Below are positions 1 to 5,759 of a stretch of 7,338 nucleotides of DNA, in pieces; the stretch's first letter is position 1; each line of letters opens with the position of its first letter. The DNA is taken from NCBI GenBank assembly GCA_021815245.1, contig JAKAHF010000095.1, forward strand, positions 1 to 7,338, in the 5' to 3' direction. The stretch comes from Actinomycetes bacterium (GTDB lineage Bacteria > Actinomycetota > Thermoleophilia > RBG-16-64-13). The notes under the pieces were generated by a model that had not been told where the DNA came from, made no database searches, and saw nothing but the letters and a program-made list of their open reading frames with translations. Both the position numbers and the translations under genes were made by a program.

Positions 1-153
1 CCAAGCGGGCACACCCAGATCGGAGACGATCCACGTGGTCAGGTACAAGGGGATCGCGAATTCGACCGACGTGTTGCCGAGGTCGTACGCATACCAGGCA
101 AGGCGGGTCCGCCGGCCGGCTCCACCGGGCTCCAGGTTCGACTGAATATGCAT
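1..153 (-). CDS. MFS permease, Atg22/UMF1-like, N-terminal fragment
   Basis: This is the first 51 codons of a gene that runs off the left edge on the minus strand. The translation has a short hydrophilic N-terminus (about residues 1-17) and then a segment reading AWYAYDLGNTSVEFAIPLYL. That segment matches the start of the first membrane helix of UMF1/Atg22-type major facilitator permeases, where a W-Y/D-x-x-N-S-like motif opens TM1. Such proteins are inner-membrane secondary transporters; the substrate cannot be told from this fragment. The start is uncertain. ATG at 153 is used here, but an in-frame ATG at 174 would add seven residues. Neither has a Shine-Dalgarno sequence, so translation may be leaderless or weak. 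The gene is divergent from the plus-strand gene that follows. Family assignment rests only on the N-terminal motif and is moderately sure. Confidence 0.72.
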   Translation of the reverse strand, partial: MHIQSNLEPGGAGRRTRLAWYAYDLGNTSVEFAIPLYLTTWIVSDLGVPAW

Positions 154-182
154 TGGGGAAGGGTCGGTATGCATTGTCGCTT

Positions 183-188
183 AGTGTA
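183..188 (-). promoter_or_regulatory. possible -10 box for the divergent MFS gene
   Basis: On the minus strand these six bases read TACACT, four of six matches to the TATAAT consensus. They end 8 bases before the upstream in-frame ATG at 174. A transcript starting 6-8 bases downstream would begin at or very near that ATG, giving a leaderless or nearly leaderless message, which fits the missing Shine-Dalgarno. I see no good -35 box, so this is a weak call. Confidence 0.25.
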
Positions 189-208
189 CTATGAGTCATT
201 CGTCAGTC

Positions 209-220
209 GGAGGTGGAAGG
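209..220 (+). promoter_or_regulatory. ribosome-binding site deciding the GTG start at 225
   Basis: The purine-rich stretch GGAGGTGGAAGG lies 4 to 11 bases before GTG at 225. The longer reading frame starts at GTG 213, inside this stretch, and that codon has no Shine-Dalgarno at a workable distance. The site therefore favours the start at 225. Confidence 0.55.
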
Positions 221-224
221 TTCC

Positions 225-782
225 GTGGATCAGCCGTTATACCGCGAGGTGCAGCACTTCTTCAGGCAATGGATATTCCTTTTGCCCGTGGCCGCGGTCA
301 CCATCATCGTGTGGTACGAGTTCCTGCAGCAGGTGGTGCTCGGCCAGCCTCAGGGGGACCAGCCGATCCCCGACTGGCTCGCCTGGGTGCTCACCATCGT
401 CTTCGGTCTGGGCTTTCCCGCCGCCGGCCTGCTCATCCGCCTGGTCACCGAGGTGCGGCCGGGCGAGCTGGCGGTGCGCCTCTACCCGTTTCGTCCGGCG
501 GTGATCCCCATCGAGATGATCGGTGAGGCGGCCGTGCGCCAGTATTCACCCATCAAGGAGTACGGCGGCTGGGGCGTGCGCATCAACCGTCACAACGGGC
601 GGGCGTACAGTGCCTACGGCGCATCCGGCGTTCAACTGGTCCTAGCCGATGGCATGCGACTGCTCATCGGCACCCAGCGTCCTCAGGAGCTCCTGGCGGC
701 GCTCGAGTCGGCAGGGCTGGGTTCGTCGACAGCCACGACTCGCCCGAAGCGCAAGCGTTCCGTCGCGCGAGAAGACGCTTGA
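225..782 (+). CDS. two-TM membrane protein of unknown function (DUF6141-like)
   Basis: This 185-residue protein has two predicted membrane helices near the N-terminus, about residues 16-39 and 51-71, joined by a short polar loop. A soluble domain of about 100 residues follows (about 73-170) and the tail is short and basic (PKRKR). The soluble part contains a Y-x-P-I-x-E-Y-G-G-W-G-x-R segment and then G-V-Q-L-x-L-x-x-G-x-x-x-L-I-G-T-Q-R-P, ending in a helix. This pattern resembles the small bacterial and archaeal family I know as DUF6141, and perhaps a PH-like fold. The assignment is from memory of the motif, not a search. The function is unknown; it is likely an inner-membrane protein with a cytoplasmic domain. 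GTG at 225 is preferred over GTG at 213 because of the ribosome-binding site. A 45-base gap separates it from the carbamate kinase gene, so cotranscription is possible. Confidence 0.8.
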   Translation: MDQPLYREVQHFFRQWIFLLPVAAVTIIVWYEFLQQVVLGQPQGDQPIPDWLAWVLTIVFGLGFPAAGLLIRLVTEVRPGELAVRLYPFRPAVIPIEMIGEAAVRQYSPIKEYGGWGVRINRHNGRAYSAYGASGVQLVLADGMRLLIGTQRPQELLAALESAGLGSSTATTRPKRKRSVAREDA

Positions 783-827
783 TGGCAGCCGCACCGGGAG
801 ATCCAGACCGTTGAAGGCCCCGCGGCC

Positions 828-1781
828 ATGAGGATCGTGGTCGCCCTGGGAGGCAATGCCCTTCTCAAGCGGGGCGAGCCCTTGACGGTGCGCAATCAGC
901 GCGAGAACGTCAAGATCGCGGCTCGGGCACTGGCTCCGCTCGCACGCGAACACAGTCTGATCGTCACCCACGGCAATGGTCCCCAGGTAGGCCTGCTCGC
1001 GCTCGAGGCCGCTTCGTATGCAGGGGTGGAGCCTTTCACTCTCGATGTGCTCGGAGCCGAGTCCGAGGGCATGATCGGCTACATGATCGAGCAGGAATTG
1101 GGCAACATTCTTCCCGACGACGTGCCGTTCGCCACGATTCTCACACAGGTCGAGGTCGATCCCGGTGATCCGGCCTTTCAGAATCCAACGAAGCCGATAG
1201 GGCCCGAGTACTCGCGGGAGGAGGCCGAGAGGCTGGCCCGCGAACACGGGTGGACCGTCGGTCCCGATGGCAACAAGTTCCGCCGTTTGGTGCCCTCTCC
1301 CAAGCCCAAGCGCATCTTCGAGATCCGGGTCATCGACTGGCTGGTCGAGCACGGGGTGGTGGTCATCTGCACCGGGGGCGGCGGCATTCCCACCATGCTT
1401 ACCCATGACGGCGTGCTGGTCGGGGTGGATGCCGTCATCGACAAGGATCACGCCGGCGCGCTGCTCGCGACGTCGCTCAAAGCCAACGGGTTTCTCATGC
1501 TGACCGACGCCGAGGCTGTTTGGGACAGGTTCGGCGAACTCGACGCCCGTGCCATACGCCGGGCTTCACCGGACGCGCTCGAAGAGCTGAGCTTCGCGGC
1601 GGGGTCGATGGGTCCGAAGGTCCAGGCGGCCTGCGATTTCGTCAGGGCCACCGGGGAACGGGCGGGCATCGGGTCACTGTCCGACGCGGTCGCTATCATG
1701 CATGGTACGGCGGGGACGTTGGTGGCGCCTGATTGTTATGGTCTCGAATACTGGCCATCGCTCTTCCATCAGCCGGCCTGA
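828..1781 (+). CDS. arcC: carbamate kinase
   Basis: Carbamate kinase reversibly transfers phosphate between carbamoyl phosphate and ADP. In vivo it usually makes ATP, carbamate and then ammonia and CO2, as the last step of arginine, agmatine or purine-derived (allantoin) fermentation. The protein is 317 residues, the usual length for this amino-acid-kinase-fold enzyme. Family motifs appear in order: GGNALL (8-13), THGNGPQVG (47-55), KPIGPEYS (122-129), CTGGGGIP (181-188), DAVIDKD (201-207), LTDAEAV (225-231) and GSMGPKV (259-265). The ATG at 828 is placed right for the nucleotide-binding GGN motif. The ribosome-binding site is weak, GAAGG about 10 bases upstream. No arginine deiminase or ornithine carbamoyltransferase gene lies next to it here, so the source of carbamoyl phosphate cannot be inferred from context. 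Confidence 0.96.
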   Translation: MRIVVALGGNALLKRGEPLTVRNQRENVKIAARALAPLAREHSLIVTHGNGPQVGLLALEAASYAGVEPFTLDVLGAESEGMIGYMIEQELGNILPDDVPFATILTQVEVDPGDPAFQNPTKPIGPEYSREEAERLAREHGWTVGPDGNKFRRLVPSPKPKRIFEIRVIDWLVEHGVVVICTGGGGIPTMLTHDGVLVGVDAVIDKDHAGALLATSLKANGFLMLTDAEAVWDRFGELDARAIRRASPDALEELSFAAGSMGPKVQAACDFVRATGERAGIGSLSDAVAIMHGTAGTLVAPDCYGLEYWPSLFHQPA

Positions 1782-1846
1782 GCTGGTCCGGGCGCCATGG
1801 GGGAGACAGTCGCGGCGCTTCAAGGTAGTCTTCCGGCGGTGACGGG

Positions 1847-1860
1847 CGCTGGGCCCAGCG
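1847..1860. repeat. perfect 14-base palindrome upstream of the M48 gene
   Basis: CGCTGGGCCCAGCG is its own reverse complement. It sits in the 115-base gap between the carbamate kinase and M48 protease genes, 37 bases before the GTG start. It has no loop and no T-run behind it, so it is not a normal intrinsic terminator. It could be an operator for a dimeric regulator or a chance GC-rich palindrome. A related 13-base string, GGGCGCTGGGCCC, recurs inside the M48 gene at 2172-2184. Confidence 0.35.
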
Positions 1861-1883
1861 GTCGTCGAGCCGGCTACATTACG

Positions 1884-1890
1884 TAGGAGG
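1884..1890 (+). promoter_or_regulatory. ribosome-binding site deciding the GTG start at 1897
   Basis: TAGGAGG is a near-perfect Shine-Dalgarno six bases before GTG at 1897. It supports a GTG start for the M48 protease. TACATT just upstream (1875-1880) could be a -10 box but has no clear -35 partner. Confidence 0.7.
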
Positions 1891-1896
1891 ACCAGG

Positions 1897-3177
1897 GTGA
1901 TCAACGGCTTCTTCATAGCGGCGCTGATAGGGATCCTTGTCGTGGAGGCGGTCGACATCACCGGCATCCTCCTCAATCTGCGGGCGCTCAGCCCCGAGGT
2001 GCCGGTCGAGTTCGCCGACGTGTATGACGCGGCTACCTACCGCCGCTCCCAGGAGTATGCGCGTGCGCGCACGCGGCTGGGCATCGTTTCGACGCTCTTC
2101 GACCTGGCGGTTCTACTGGTGTTCTGGCTCGTTGGCGGCTTCGGTTGGCTCGACGGTGTGGTGCGTTCCATGGGCGCTGGGCCCGTCTGGACCGGTCTGG
2201 TCTTTCTCATCATCCTGTTCGCCGCGAAGTCGATCCTCGGCATACCGTTCGGCATCTATTCGACGTTCGTCCTCGAGGCCCGCTTCGGCTTCAATCGCAC
2301 GACCGCGGGCACCTTCGTGCTCGACTTTCTCAAGGGCACCATGATCTCGGTCGTCATAGGCGTTCCGCTCATCATCGCGTTCCTCGCGCTGTTCGAATAC
2401 GCCGGTTGGCCCGCTTGGATATACGCCCTGTTGGCGGCTGTGGCCTTCAGTTTCCTCATGCAGTTTCTAGCCCCCCGGCTCATCCTCCCGTTGTTCAACA
2501 AGTTCACGCCTCTCGAGGACGGCGAGCTCAAGGACGCCATTCTCGCGTATGCCGAGAAGGCTCGTTTCCCGGTCAAGGAGCTGTACTCGGTCGACGCTTC
2601 GCGCCGTTCGACGAAGGGCAATGCGTACTTCACCGGCTTCGGCAAGAGCAAGCGCATCGCTCTATTCGACACCCTCATAAAGCGTCACACCGTCGGCGAG
2701 CTCGTGGGTGTGCTGGCTCACGAGATCGGCCACTTCAAGAAGCGACACGTACTCATCGGCACGGTCATGTCGGCGATAGAGACCGCTCTGTTCCTGGGCC
2801 TGTTCTCCGTCTTCACGAAGCAGGCTGGATTGTTTGCGGCCTTCGATGTCGATGCCGCTTCGTTCTATGCGGGCGTGGTGTTCGTCTCACTGCTTCTGCG
2901 CCCTCTGCAGTATGTGCTATCGGTGGCCGGAGCGGCTCTGTCGAGGCGACATGAGCGGCAATCGGACCGGTTCGCCTCAGAAACGACCGGTCGCCCCGAG
3001 GATCTGGCGGCGGCGCTCAAGCGACTGTCCAAGGACAACCTCAACAACTTGACGCCCCATCCCGTCTGGGTGTTCTTGAAGTACTCGCACCCGCCTACGC
3101 TGCAACGGCTGAGGGCTTTGGCGCCGGAGGGCGTGACGGTCGTGCCTCTCTCCGAGGTCTCGACCGCCGAGAAGTGA
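1897..3177 (+). CDS. M48 family membrane metalloprotease (Ste24/CAAX protease 1-like)
   Basis: This is an integral-membrane zinc protease of 426 residues, close to the length of Ste24 enzymes. Hydrophobic helices occur at about residues 4-27, 63-85, 97-119, 147-169, 171-193, 285-307 and 318-346. The zinc site is HEIGH at 275-279, with His275 and His279 as ligands and Glu276 catalytic. The third ligand is most likely Glu353 in the R-R-H-E-R-Q-S-D-R-F segment, equivalent to the ExxxD motif of the family. Other Ste24 hallmarks are RFGFNRTT (129-136), LPLFNKFTPLEDGEL (197-211), the SRRSTKGNAYFTGFGKSKRI segment (235-254) and HPPTLQRL near the C-terminus. Bacteria generally lack CAAX prenylation, so the role is more likely membrane-protein quality control or peptide processing; this is inference. 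It starts at GTG with a strong ribosome-binding site and appears to be transcribed independently of its neighbours. Confidence 0.95.
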   Translation: MINGFFIAALIGILVVEAVDITGILLNLRALSPEVPVEFADVYDAATYRRSQEYARARTRLGIVSTLFDLAVLLVFWLVGGFGWLDGVVRSMGAGPVWTGLVFLIILFAAKSILGIPFGIYSTFVLEARFGFNRTTAGTFVLDFLKGTMISVVIGVPLIIAFLALFEYAGWPAWIYALLAAVAFSFLMQFLAPRLILPLFNKFTPLEDGELKDAILAYAEKARFPVKELYSVDASRRSTKGNAYFTGFGKSKRIALFDTLIKRHTVGELVGVLAHEIGHFKKRHVLIGTVMSAIETALFLGLFSVFTKQAGLFAAFDVDAASFYAGVVFVSLLLRPLQYVLSVAGAALSRRHERQSDRFASETTGRPEDLAAALKRLSKDNLNNLTPHPVWVFLKYSHPPTLQRLRALAPEGVTVVPLSEVSTAEK

Positions 3178-3231
3178 CGTCCAGGGCCGCTCGCGAATGC
3201 CGGCGGAGTCAGATTCTGGGCCCGCACACGT

Positions 3232-3237
3232 TAGAAT
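3232..3237 (+). promoter_or_regulatory. possible -10 box upstream of the formyltransferase gene
   Basis: TAGAAT matches five of six bases of the TATAAT consensus and lies in the 94-base gap after the M48 gene, 35 bases before the ATG at 3272. The best -35 candidate, GTCAGA at 3208-3213, is poor (three of six) with an 18-base spacer. A promoter here would make the formyltransferase the first gene of a new transcript. Confidence 0.35.
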
Positions 3238-3271
3238 TGTCGGCGCAAGCTCGACCAGACAGGAGTGACCG

Positions 3272-4183
3272 ATGAAGATCGCGCTGATCGGCCAAGCGGC
3301 TTTTGGAGAGAAAGTACTCGAGGCGTTGCTCGCCGCGGGCGAGGAGATCGCCGTGGTGTACATGCCGCCCGACGCGGCACCCGGCAAGGCCAACAGCTTC
3401 AAAGACCTGGCCGAGGCCAACGGTATCCCTGTGCGGCAGCCCGCGAGGATGCGCGAACCTGAGGTCTTCGAAGACTACAAACAGTTGGGCATCGACCTCA
3501 ATGTCATGGCCTTCGTCACCGACATCGTGCCGCTCACCATCCTGAACCATCCGCCGCTTGGCACCATCCAGTATCACCCGTCTCTTCTCCCGCGGCACCG
3601 CGGGGCGAGCGCCATCAACTGGGCTGTCATCAACGGTGAGCCCAGGACCGGTCTCTCGATCTTCTGGCCCGACGAGGGCCTCGACACCGGCCCGCTGCTC
3701 ATGCAGAAGGAGGTCGAGATACTGCCCGACGACACGCTTGGCACGGTGTACTTCGGCAAGCTGTTCGACCTCGGAGTGCAGGCCATGCTCGAATCGGTGG
3801 CGCTGGTCAAAGCAGGCACGGCGCCCAAGATCGTGCAGGACCTCACCCTGGGTGAGTATGAGCCTATCTGCAACTCCATGAAGATCGACTGGATGTATCC
3901 CGTCGGTGTGGTCTACAACGTCATCCGCGGCTGCAATCCGTCGCCTGGGGCTACTACGACGTTCGGCGGGCAGAAGCTCAAGATCTTCGACTGCGAGAAG
4001 CGAGTCGTCAGTGGTCCCGAGAAGCCGGGCACCATTACGGCCATCGAGGCGGATGGCTTTCTGGTAGCAGCCTGCGGCGGCAGCATCTTCGTGAAGCGCG
4101 TGCAGCCGGCCGGATCGGGCAAGGTGAGCGCTGCCGATTTCTGCGGCTCGAGCGGACTGAAAGTCGGAGATAGGCTGGAGTAG
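3272..4183 (+). CDS. formyltransferase-fold protein, 10-formyl-THF hydrolase/Fmt-like
   Basis: This 303-residue protein has the two-domain layout of methionyl-tRNA formyltransferase: an N-terminal formyl-THF-binding Rossmann-like domain (about 1-185) and a C-terminal beta-barrel domain (about 205-303) after a linker with K-I-D-W and I-R-G-x-N-P-x-P-G-A. The N-terminal half is most like the hydrolase domain of 10-formyltetrahydrofolate dehydrogenase (ALDH1L1), including MKIALIGQAAFG, YHPSLLPRHRGASAINW (101-117) and FWPDEGLDTGPLL. The catalytic pair is His102 and Asp138, spaced 36 residues apart as in both families. Two residues before the histidine, where Fmt has a catalytic Asn and the dehydrogenase hydrolase domain has Ile, this protein has Gln100. 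It may form or hydrolyse a formyl group using 10-formyl-THF; the acceptor is not evident. No peptide deformylase gene adjoins it, which gives no support for a standard fmt. ATG 3272 has AGGAG six bases upstream. Confidence 0.88.
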   Translation: MKIALIGQAAFGEKVLEALLAAGEEIAVVYMPPDAAPGKANSFKDLAEANGIPVRQPARMREPEVFEDYKQLGIDLNVMAFVTDIVPLTILNHPPLGTIQYHPSLLPRHRGASAINWAVINGEPRTGLSIFWPDEGLDTGPLLMQKEVEILPDDTLGTVYFGKLFDLGVQAMLESVALVKAGTAPKIVQDLTLGEYEPICNSMKIDWMYPVGVVYNVIRGCNPSPGATTTFGGQKLKIFDCEKRVVSGPEKPGTITAIEADGFLVAACGGSIFVKRVQPAGSGKVSAADFCGSSGLKVGDRLE

Positions 4184-4210
4184 GTCGGTTTCCGGCGAGG
4201 AGGGTACGTC

Positions 4211-4678
4211 ATGACGAGCATCGCTATCGGCACCGACCACGCCGGATACCGGCTGAAAGAGGTGTTGAAGACCTATCTGGTGGGCCGAGGGTTCGAGGTT
4301 GACGACTTCGGCACCGACAGCGAAGAGTCGGTCGACTACCCCGACTTCATCCGCCCGGCGGCCCTCAGCGTCGCCGAGGGCCGCAACGATCTGGGCATCG
4401 TGCTCGGTGGCAGCGGCAACGGAGAGGCCATGGTCGCAAACAAAGTACGTGGCGTCCGCTGCGCCGTCTGTTGGAGCGTCGAGACGGCGACTCTCGCCAA
4501 GGAACACAACAACGCCAATATGATCTCCATGGGCGCGCGCCTGGTCGGCGAAGACCTGGCCAAGGCCGTCGTCGACGCCTGGTTCGCCGCCGAATTCCAG
4601 GGGGGCCGCCATGTGCGCCGACTCGAGAAGATGCACGAGCAGGAGGAGGAAGAGAGATGGCGTTCGACGAGCAGCTAG
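4211..4678 (+). CDS. rpiB: ribose-5-phosphate isomerase B (RpiB/LacAB family)
   Basis: RpiB interconverts ribulose 5-phosphate and ribose 5-phosphate in the cytoplasmic pentose phosphate pathway. The protein is 155 residues, typical of the family. It opens with IAIGTDHAGYRLKE, carrying the Asp9-His10 substrate-binding pair. The active-site loop is GGSGNGE (66-72), followed by ANKV. This is the Mycobacterium-type site with a catalytic Glu (Glu72 here), not the Escherichia coli type with Cys66. His99 in EHNNANM corresponds to the phosphate-proximal histidine. The ATG has GAGGAGG seven bases upstream. The last 22 bases overlap the next gene, so the final acidic-then-serine residues are partly dictated by that gene's ribosome-binding site. 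It follows the formyltransferase after 27 bases and may be cotranscribed with it. Confidence 0.95.
   Translation: MTSIAIGTDHAGYRLKEVLKTYLVGRGFEVDDFGTDSEESVDYPDFIRPAALSVAEGRNDLGIVLGGSGNGEAMVANKVRGVRCAVCWSVETATLAKEHNNANMISMGARLVGEDLAKAVVDAWFAAEFQGGRHVRRLEKMHEQEEEERWRSTSS
4641..4656 (+). promoter_or_regulatory. purine-run ribosome-binding site for the TfoX-domain gene inside rpiB
   Basis: Sixteen uninterrupted purines (AGGAGGAGGAAGAGAG) lie directly before ATG 4657, giving several overlapping Shine-Dalgarno registers. The run decides the start of the TfoX-domain gene against longer upstream readings in the same frame. In the rpiB frame the same bases encode the Glu-rich C-terminus of RpiB. Confidence 0.7.
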
Positions 4679-4986
4679 CCGAGCGCATCTGGCAGGTGCT
4701 CGAGGCAGATCCCGAGATACGCGAAAAGCATATGTTCGGGGGCATCTGCTACCTGCTGAACGGCAACATGGCCCTCGGCATCGTCAAGGACGATCTCATG
4801 GTGCGCGTCGGCCCAGAAGCCTATGAAGACACGCTGGAACAGCCGCACGCGAGGATCATGGACTTCAACGGCAAGCCCATGAAGGGCTACGTCTTTGTGG
4901 ATCACGAAGGCATCGCTTCCGACGCCGACCTGCGTCTGTGGGTGGGGCGGGGGCTGGCCTTCGCGCGAACGTTGCCGCCCAAATGA
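4657..4986 (+). CDS. TfoX/Sxy N-terminal-domain protein
   Basis: This is a 109-residue cytoplasmic protein consisting only of the TfoX N-terminal domain. Visible family features are the leading LAERIWQVL helix, KHMFGGICYLLNGNMALGIV (24-43), DDLMVRVGPEAYE (45-57), a P-H-A-R-x-M-D-F-x-G-K-P-M-K-G-Y-V-F segment (63-80) and the terminal WVGRGLAFARTLPPK (95-109). In Escherichia coli and Haemophilus, Sxy/TfoX works with CRP to turn on competence genes, but those proteins also have a C-terminal domain that is absent here. Stand-alone N-domain proteins are widespread and their function is unknown, so a competence role should not be assumed. The start at 4657 is chosen for the purine-rich ribosome-binding site and because the sequence upstream in frame does not resemble the family. 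It overlaps rpiB by 22 bases and the next gene by 4, indicating translational coupling. Confidence 0.92.
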   Translation: MAFDEQLAERIWQVLEADPEIREKHMFGGICYLLNGNMALGIVKDDLMVRVGPEAYEDTLEQPHARIMDFNGKPMKGYVFVDHEGIASDADLRLWVGRGLAFARTLPPK

Positions 4987-5693
4987 AGCTTGCCATCGTC
5001 ACCGGAGGGTCCCGTGGCCTGGGAGCGGCGCTGTGCAAGCACTACATCCACGCCGGCTGGGAAGTCATGGAGTTCTCGCGCTCGGCGCCCTTCCCGTTCA
5101 GTTATCACATCGATCTGGCGGATCCGCAGTTCGCTCTGCAACGCTTTGTCGACGTCTTCTCGACCGTCGTCGGGAGTGATCTGTCGGAGGTCGTCGCGTT
5201 CAATAACGCGGCCGTCCTTGGTCCGGTCGGACCGGTGGAGGCATCGTCGCCGGCCGACGTGGCCGTACACATGAACGTCAACGTGCTTTCGGCCACGTTG
5301 TTCGCGTGTGCCGTATTTGCGGCCTTCAGAGATCATGCGTGCCCGAAGACCTTCGTGAACATCTCCAGCGGGGCCGCCACGCGCGGACTGGCCGGTTGGT
5401 CACTCTACTGCGCCAGCAAAGCGGCTATGGAGAACTACGTGCGCGCCGTGGCCCTCGAACAGCAGGCGAGGGAACACCCGATCAGGGCTTTCAACGTCAA
5501 CCCCGGCGTGATGAACACCGACATGCAGGCTGAGGTGCGAAGCGCGTCGGAGCACGATTTTCCCGATGTCGAACACTACCTTCGCCTGCAGATCGAGGGC
5601 AGATTGGGCGATCCCGACGACATAGCAGGCGAGATCGCCCAGTTGGTCGCTTCGCATCCCGAACCAGCACAGACGTACTCGATCCGCCTCTGA
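4983..5693 (+). CDS. short-chain dehydrogenase/reductase, sepiapterin reductase/YueD-like
   Basis: This is a 236-residue classical SDR oxidoreductase. The nucleotide-binding motif is TGGSRGLG (7-14). Arg33 after beta-2, with no Asp there, suggests NADPH preference. NNAA (74-77) replaces the common NNAG. Catalytic residues are Asn98, Ser128 or Ser129, Tyr142 and Lys146 (Y-C-A-S-K), followed by NPGVMNTDMQ (173-182). The T-D-M-Q string after the PG motif and the overall length recall the sepiapterin reductase and Bacillus YueD (benzil reductase) branch. The true substrate is unknown. The ATG at 4983 overlaps the stop of the TfoX-domain gene in an ATGA arrangement, and there is little independent ribosome-binding site, so translation is probably coupled. 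A longer in-frame reading from 4938 lies within the upstream gene and lacks SDR similarity. Confidence 0.92.
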   Translation: MKLAIVTGGSRGLGAALCKHYIHAGWEVMEFSRSAPFPFSYHIDLADPQFALQRFVDVFSTVVGSDLSEVVAFNNAAVLGPVGPVEASSPADVAVHMNVNVLSATLFACAVFAAFRDHACPKTFVNISSGAATRGLAGWSLYCASKAAMENYVRAVALEQQAREHPIRAFNVNPGVMNTDMQAEVRSASEHDFPDVEHYLRLQIEGRLGDPDDIAGEIAQLVASHPEPAQTYSIRL

Positions 5694-5703
5694 CGAGTTC
5701 CGG

Positions 5704-5717
5704 CCACGTTCACGTGG
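5704..5717. repeat. short inverted repeat upstream of ku
   Basis: CCACG-TTCA-CGTGG forms a five-base-pair stem with a four-base loop in the 66-base gap before ku, ten bases after the SDR stop. There is no T-run, so it is at best a weak terminator. It could be an operator half-site pair or chance. Confidence 0.25.
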
Positions 5718-5759
5718 GCGGGTAGCAGTCGAGGTGAGGAAGCATGACGGGAGGTTGCT

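Noticed and set aside
642..1451. 269-codon open frame on the minus strand opposite the arcC region
   Set aside because: It lies antisense to the DUF6141-like gene's end and to the carbamate kinase motifs, with a low-complexity composition and no domain.
1847..1860. Palindrome as an intrinsic terminator for arcC
   Set aside because: It has no loop and no following T-run, and it lies more than 60 bases after the arcC stop.
2145..2954. 269-codon open frame on the plus strand in another frame of the M48 gene
   Set aside because: The translation is dominated by Arg and His and breaks no motif of the M48 protein, which has complete catalytic motifs in its own frame.
3209..4636. 475-codon open frame on the minus strand opposite the formyltransferase and rpiB genes
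   Set aside because: It spans two well-supported plus-strand genes and their gap. Its translation is rich in His, Arg, Asp and Gly with no recognisable domain, which is the usual shadow of GC-rich coding DNA.
4471..4986. Longer 171-codon version of the TfoX-domain gene
   Set aside because: The first 62 codons lie inside rpiB and are Arg/Gly-rich with no TfoX similarity. The ATG at 4657 has an excellent ribosome-binding site and begins exactly at the conserved domain.
4938..5693. Longer version of the SDR starting 15 codons upstream
   Set aside because: The extra residues are read inside the TfoX-domain gene. SDR proteins start just before the TGxxxGxG motif, as from the ATG at 4983.
5744..5759. 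ATG at 5744 as an alternative ku start
   Set aside because: It is out of frame with ku; the ATG at 5760 has a good ribosome-binding site and begins with the Ku N-terminal signature.
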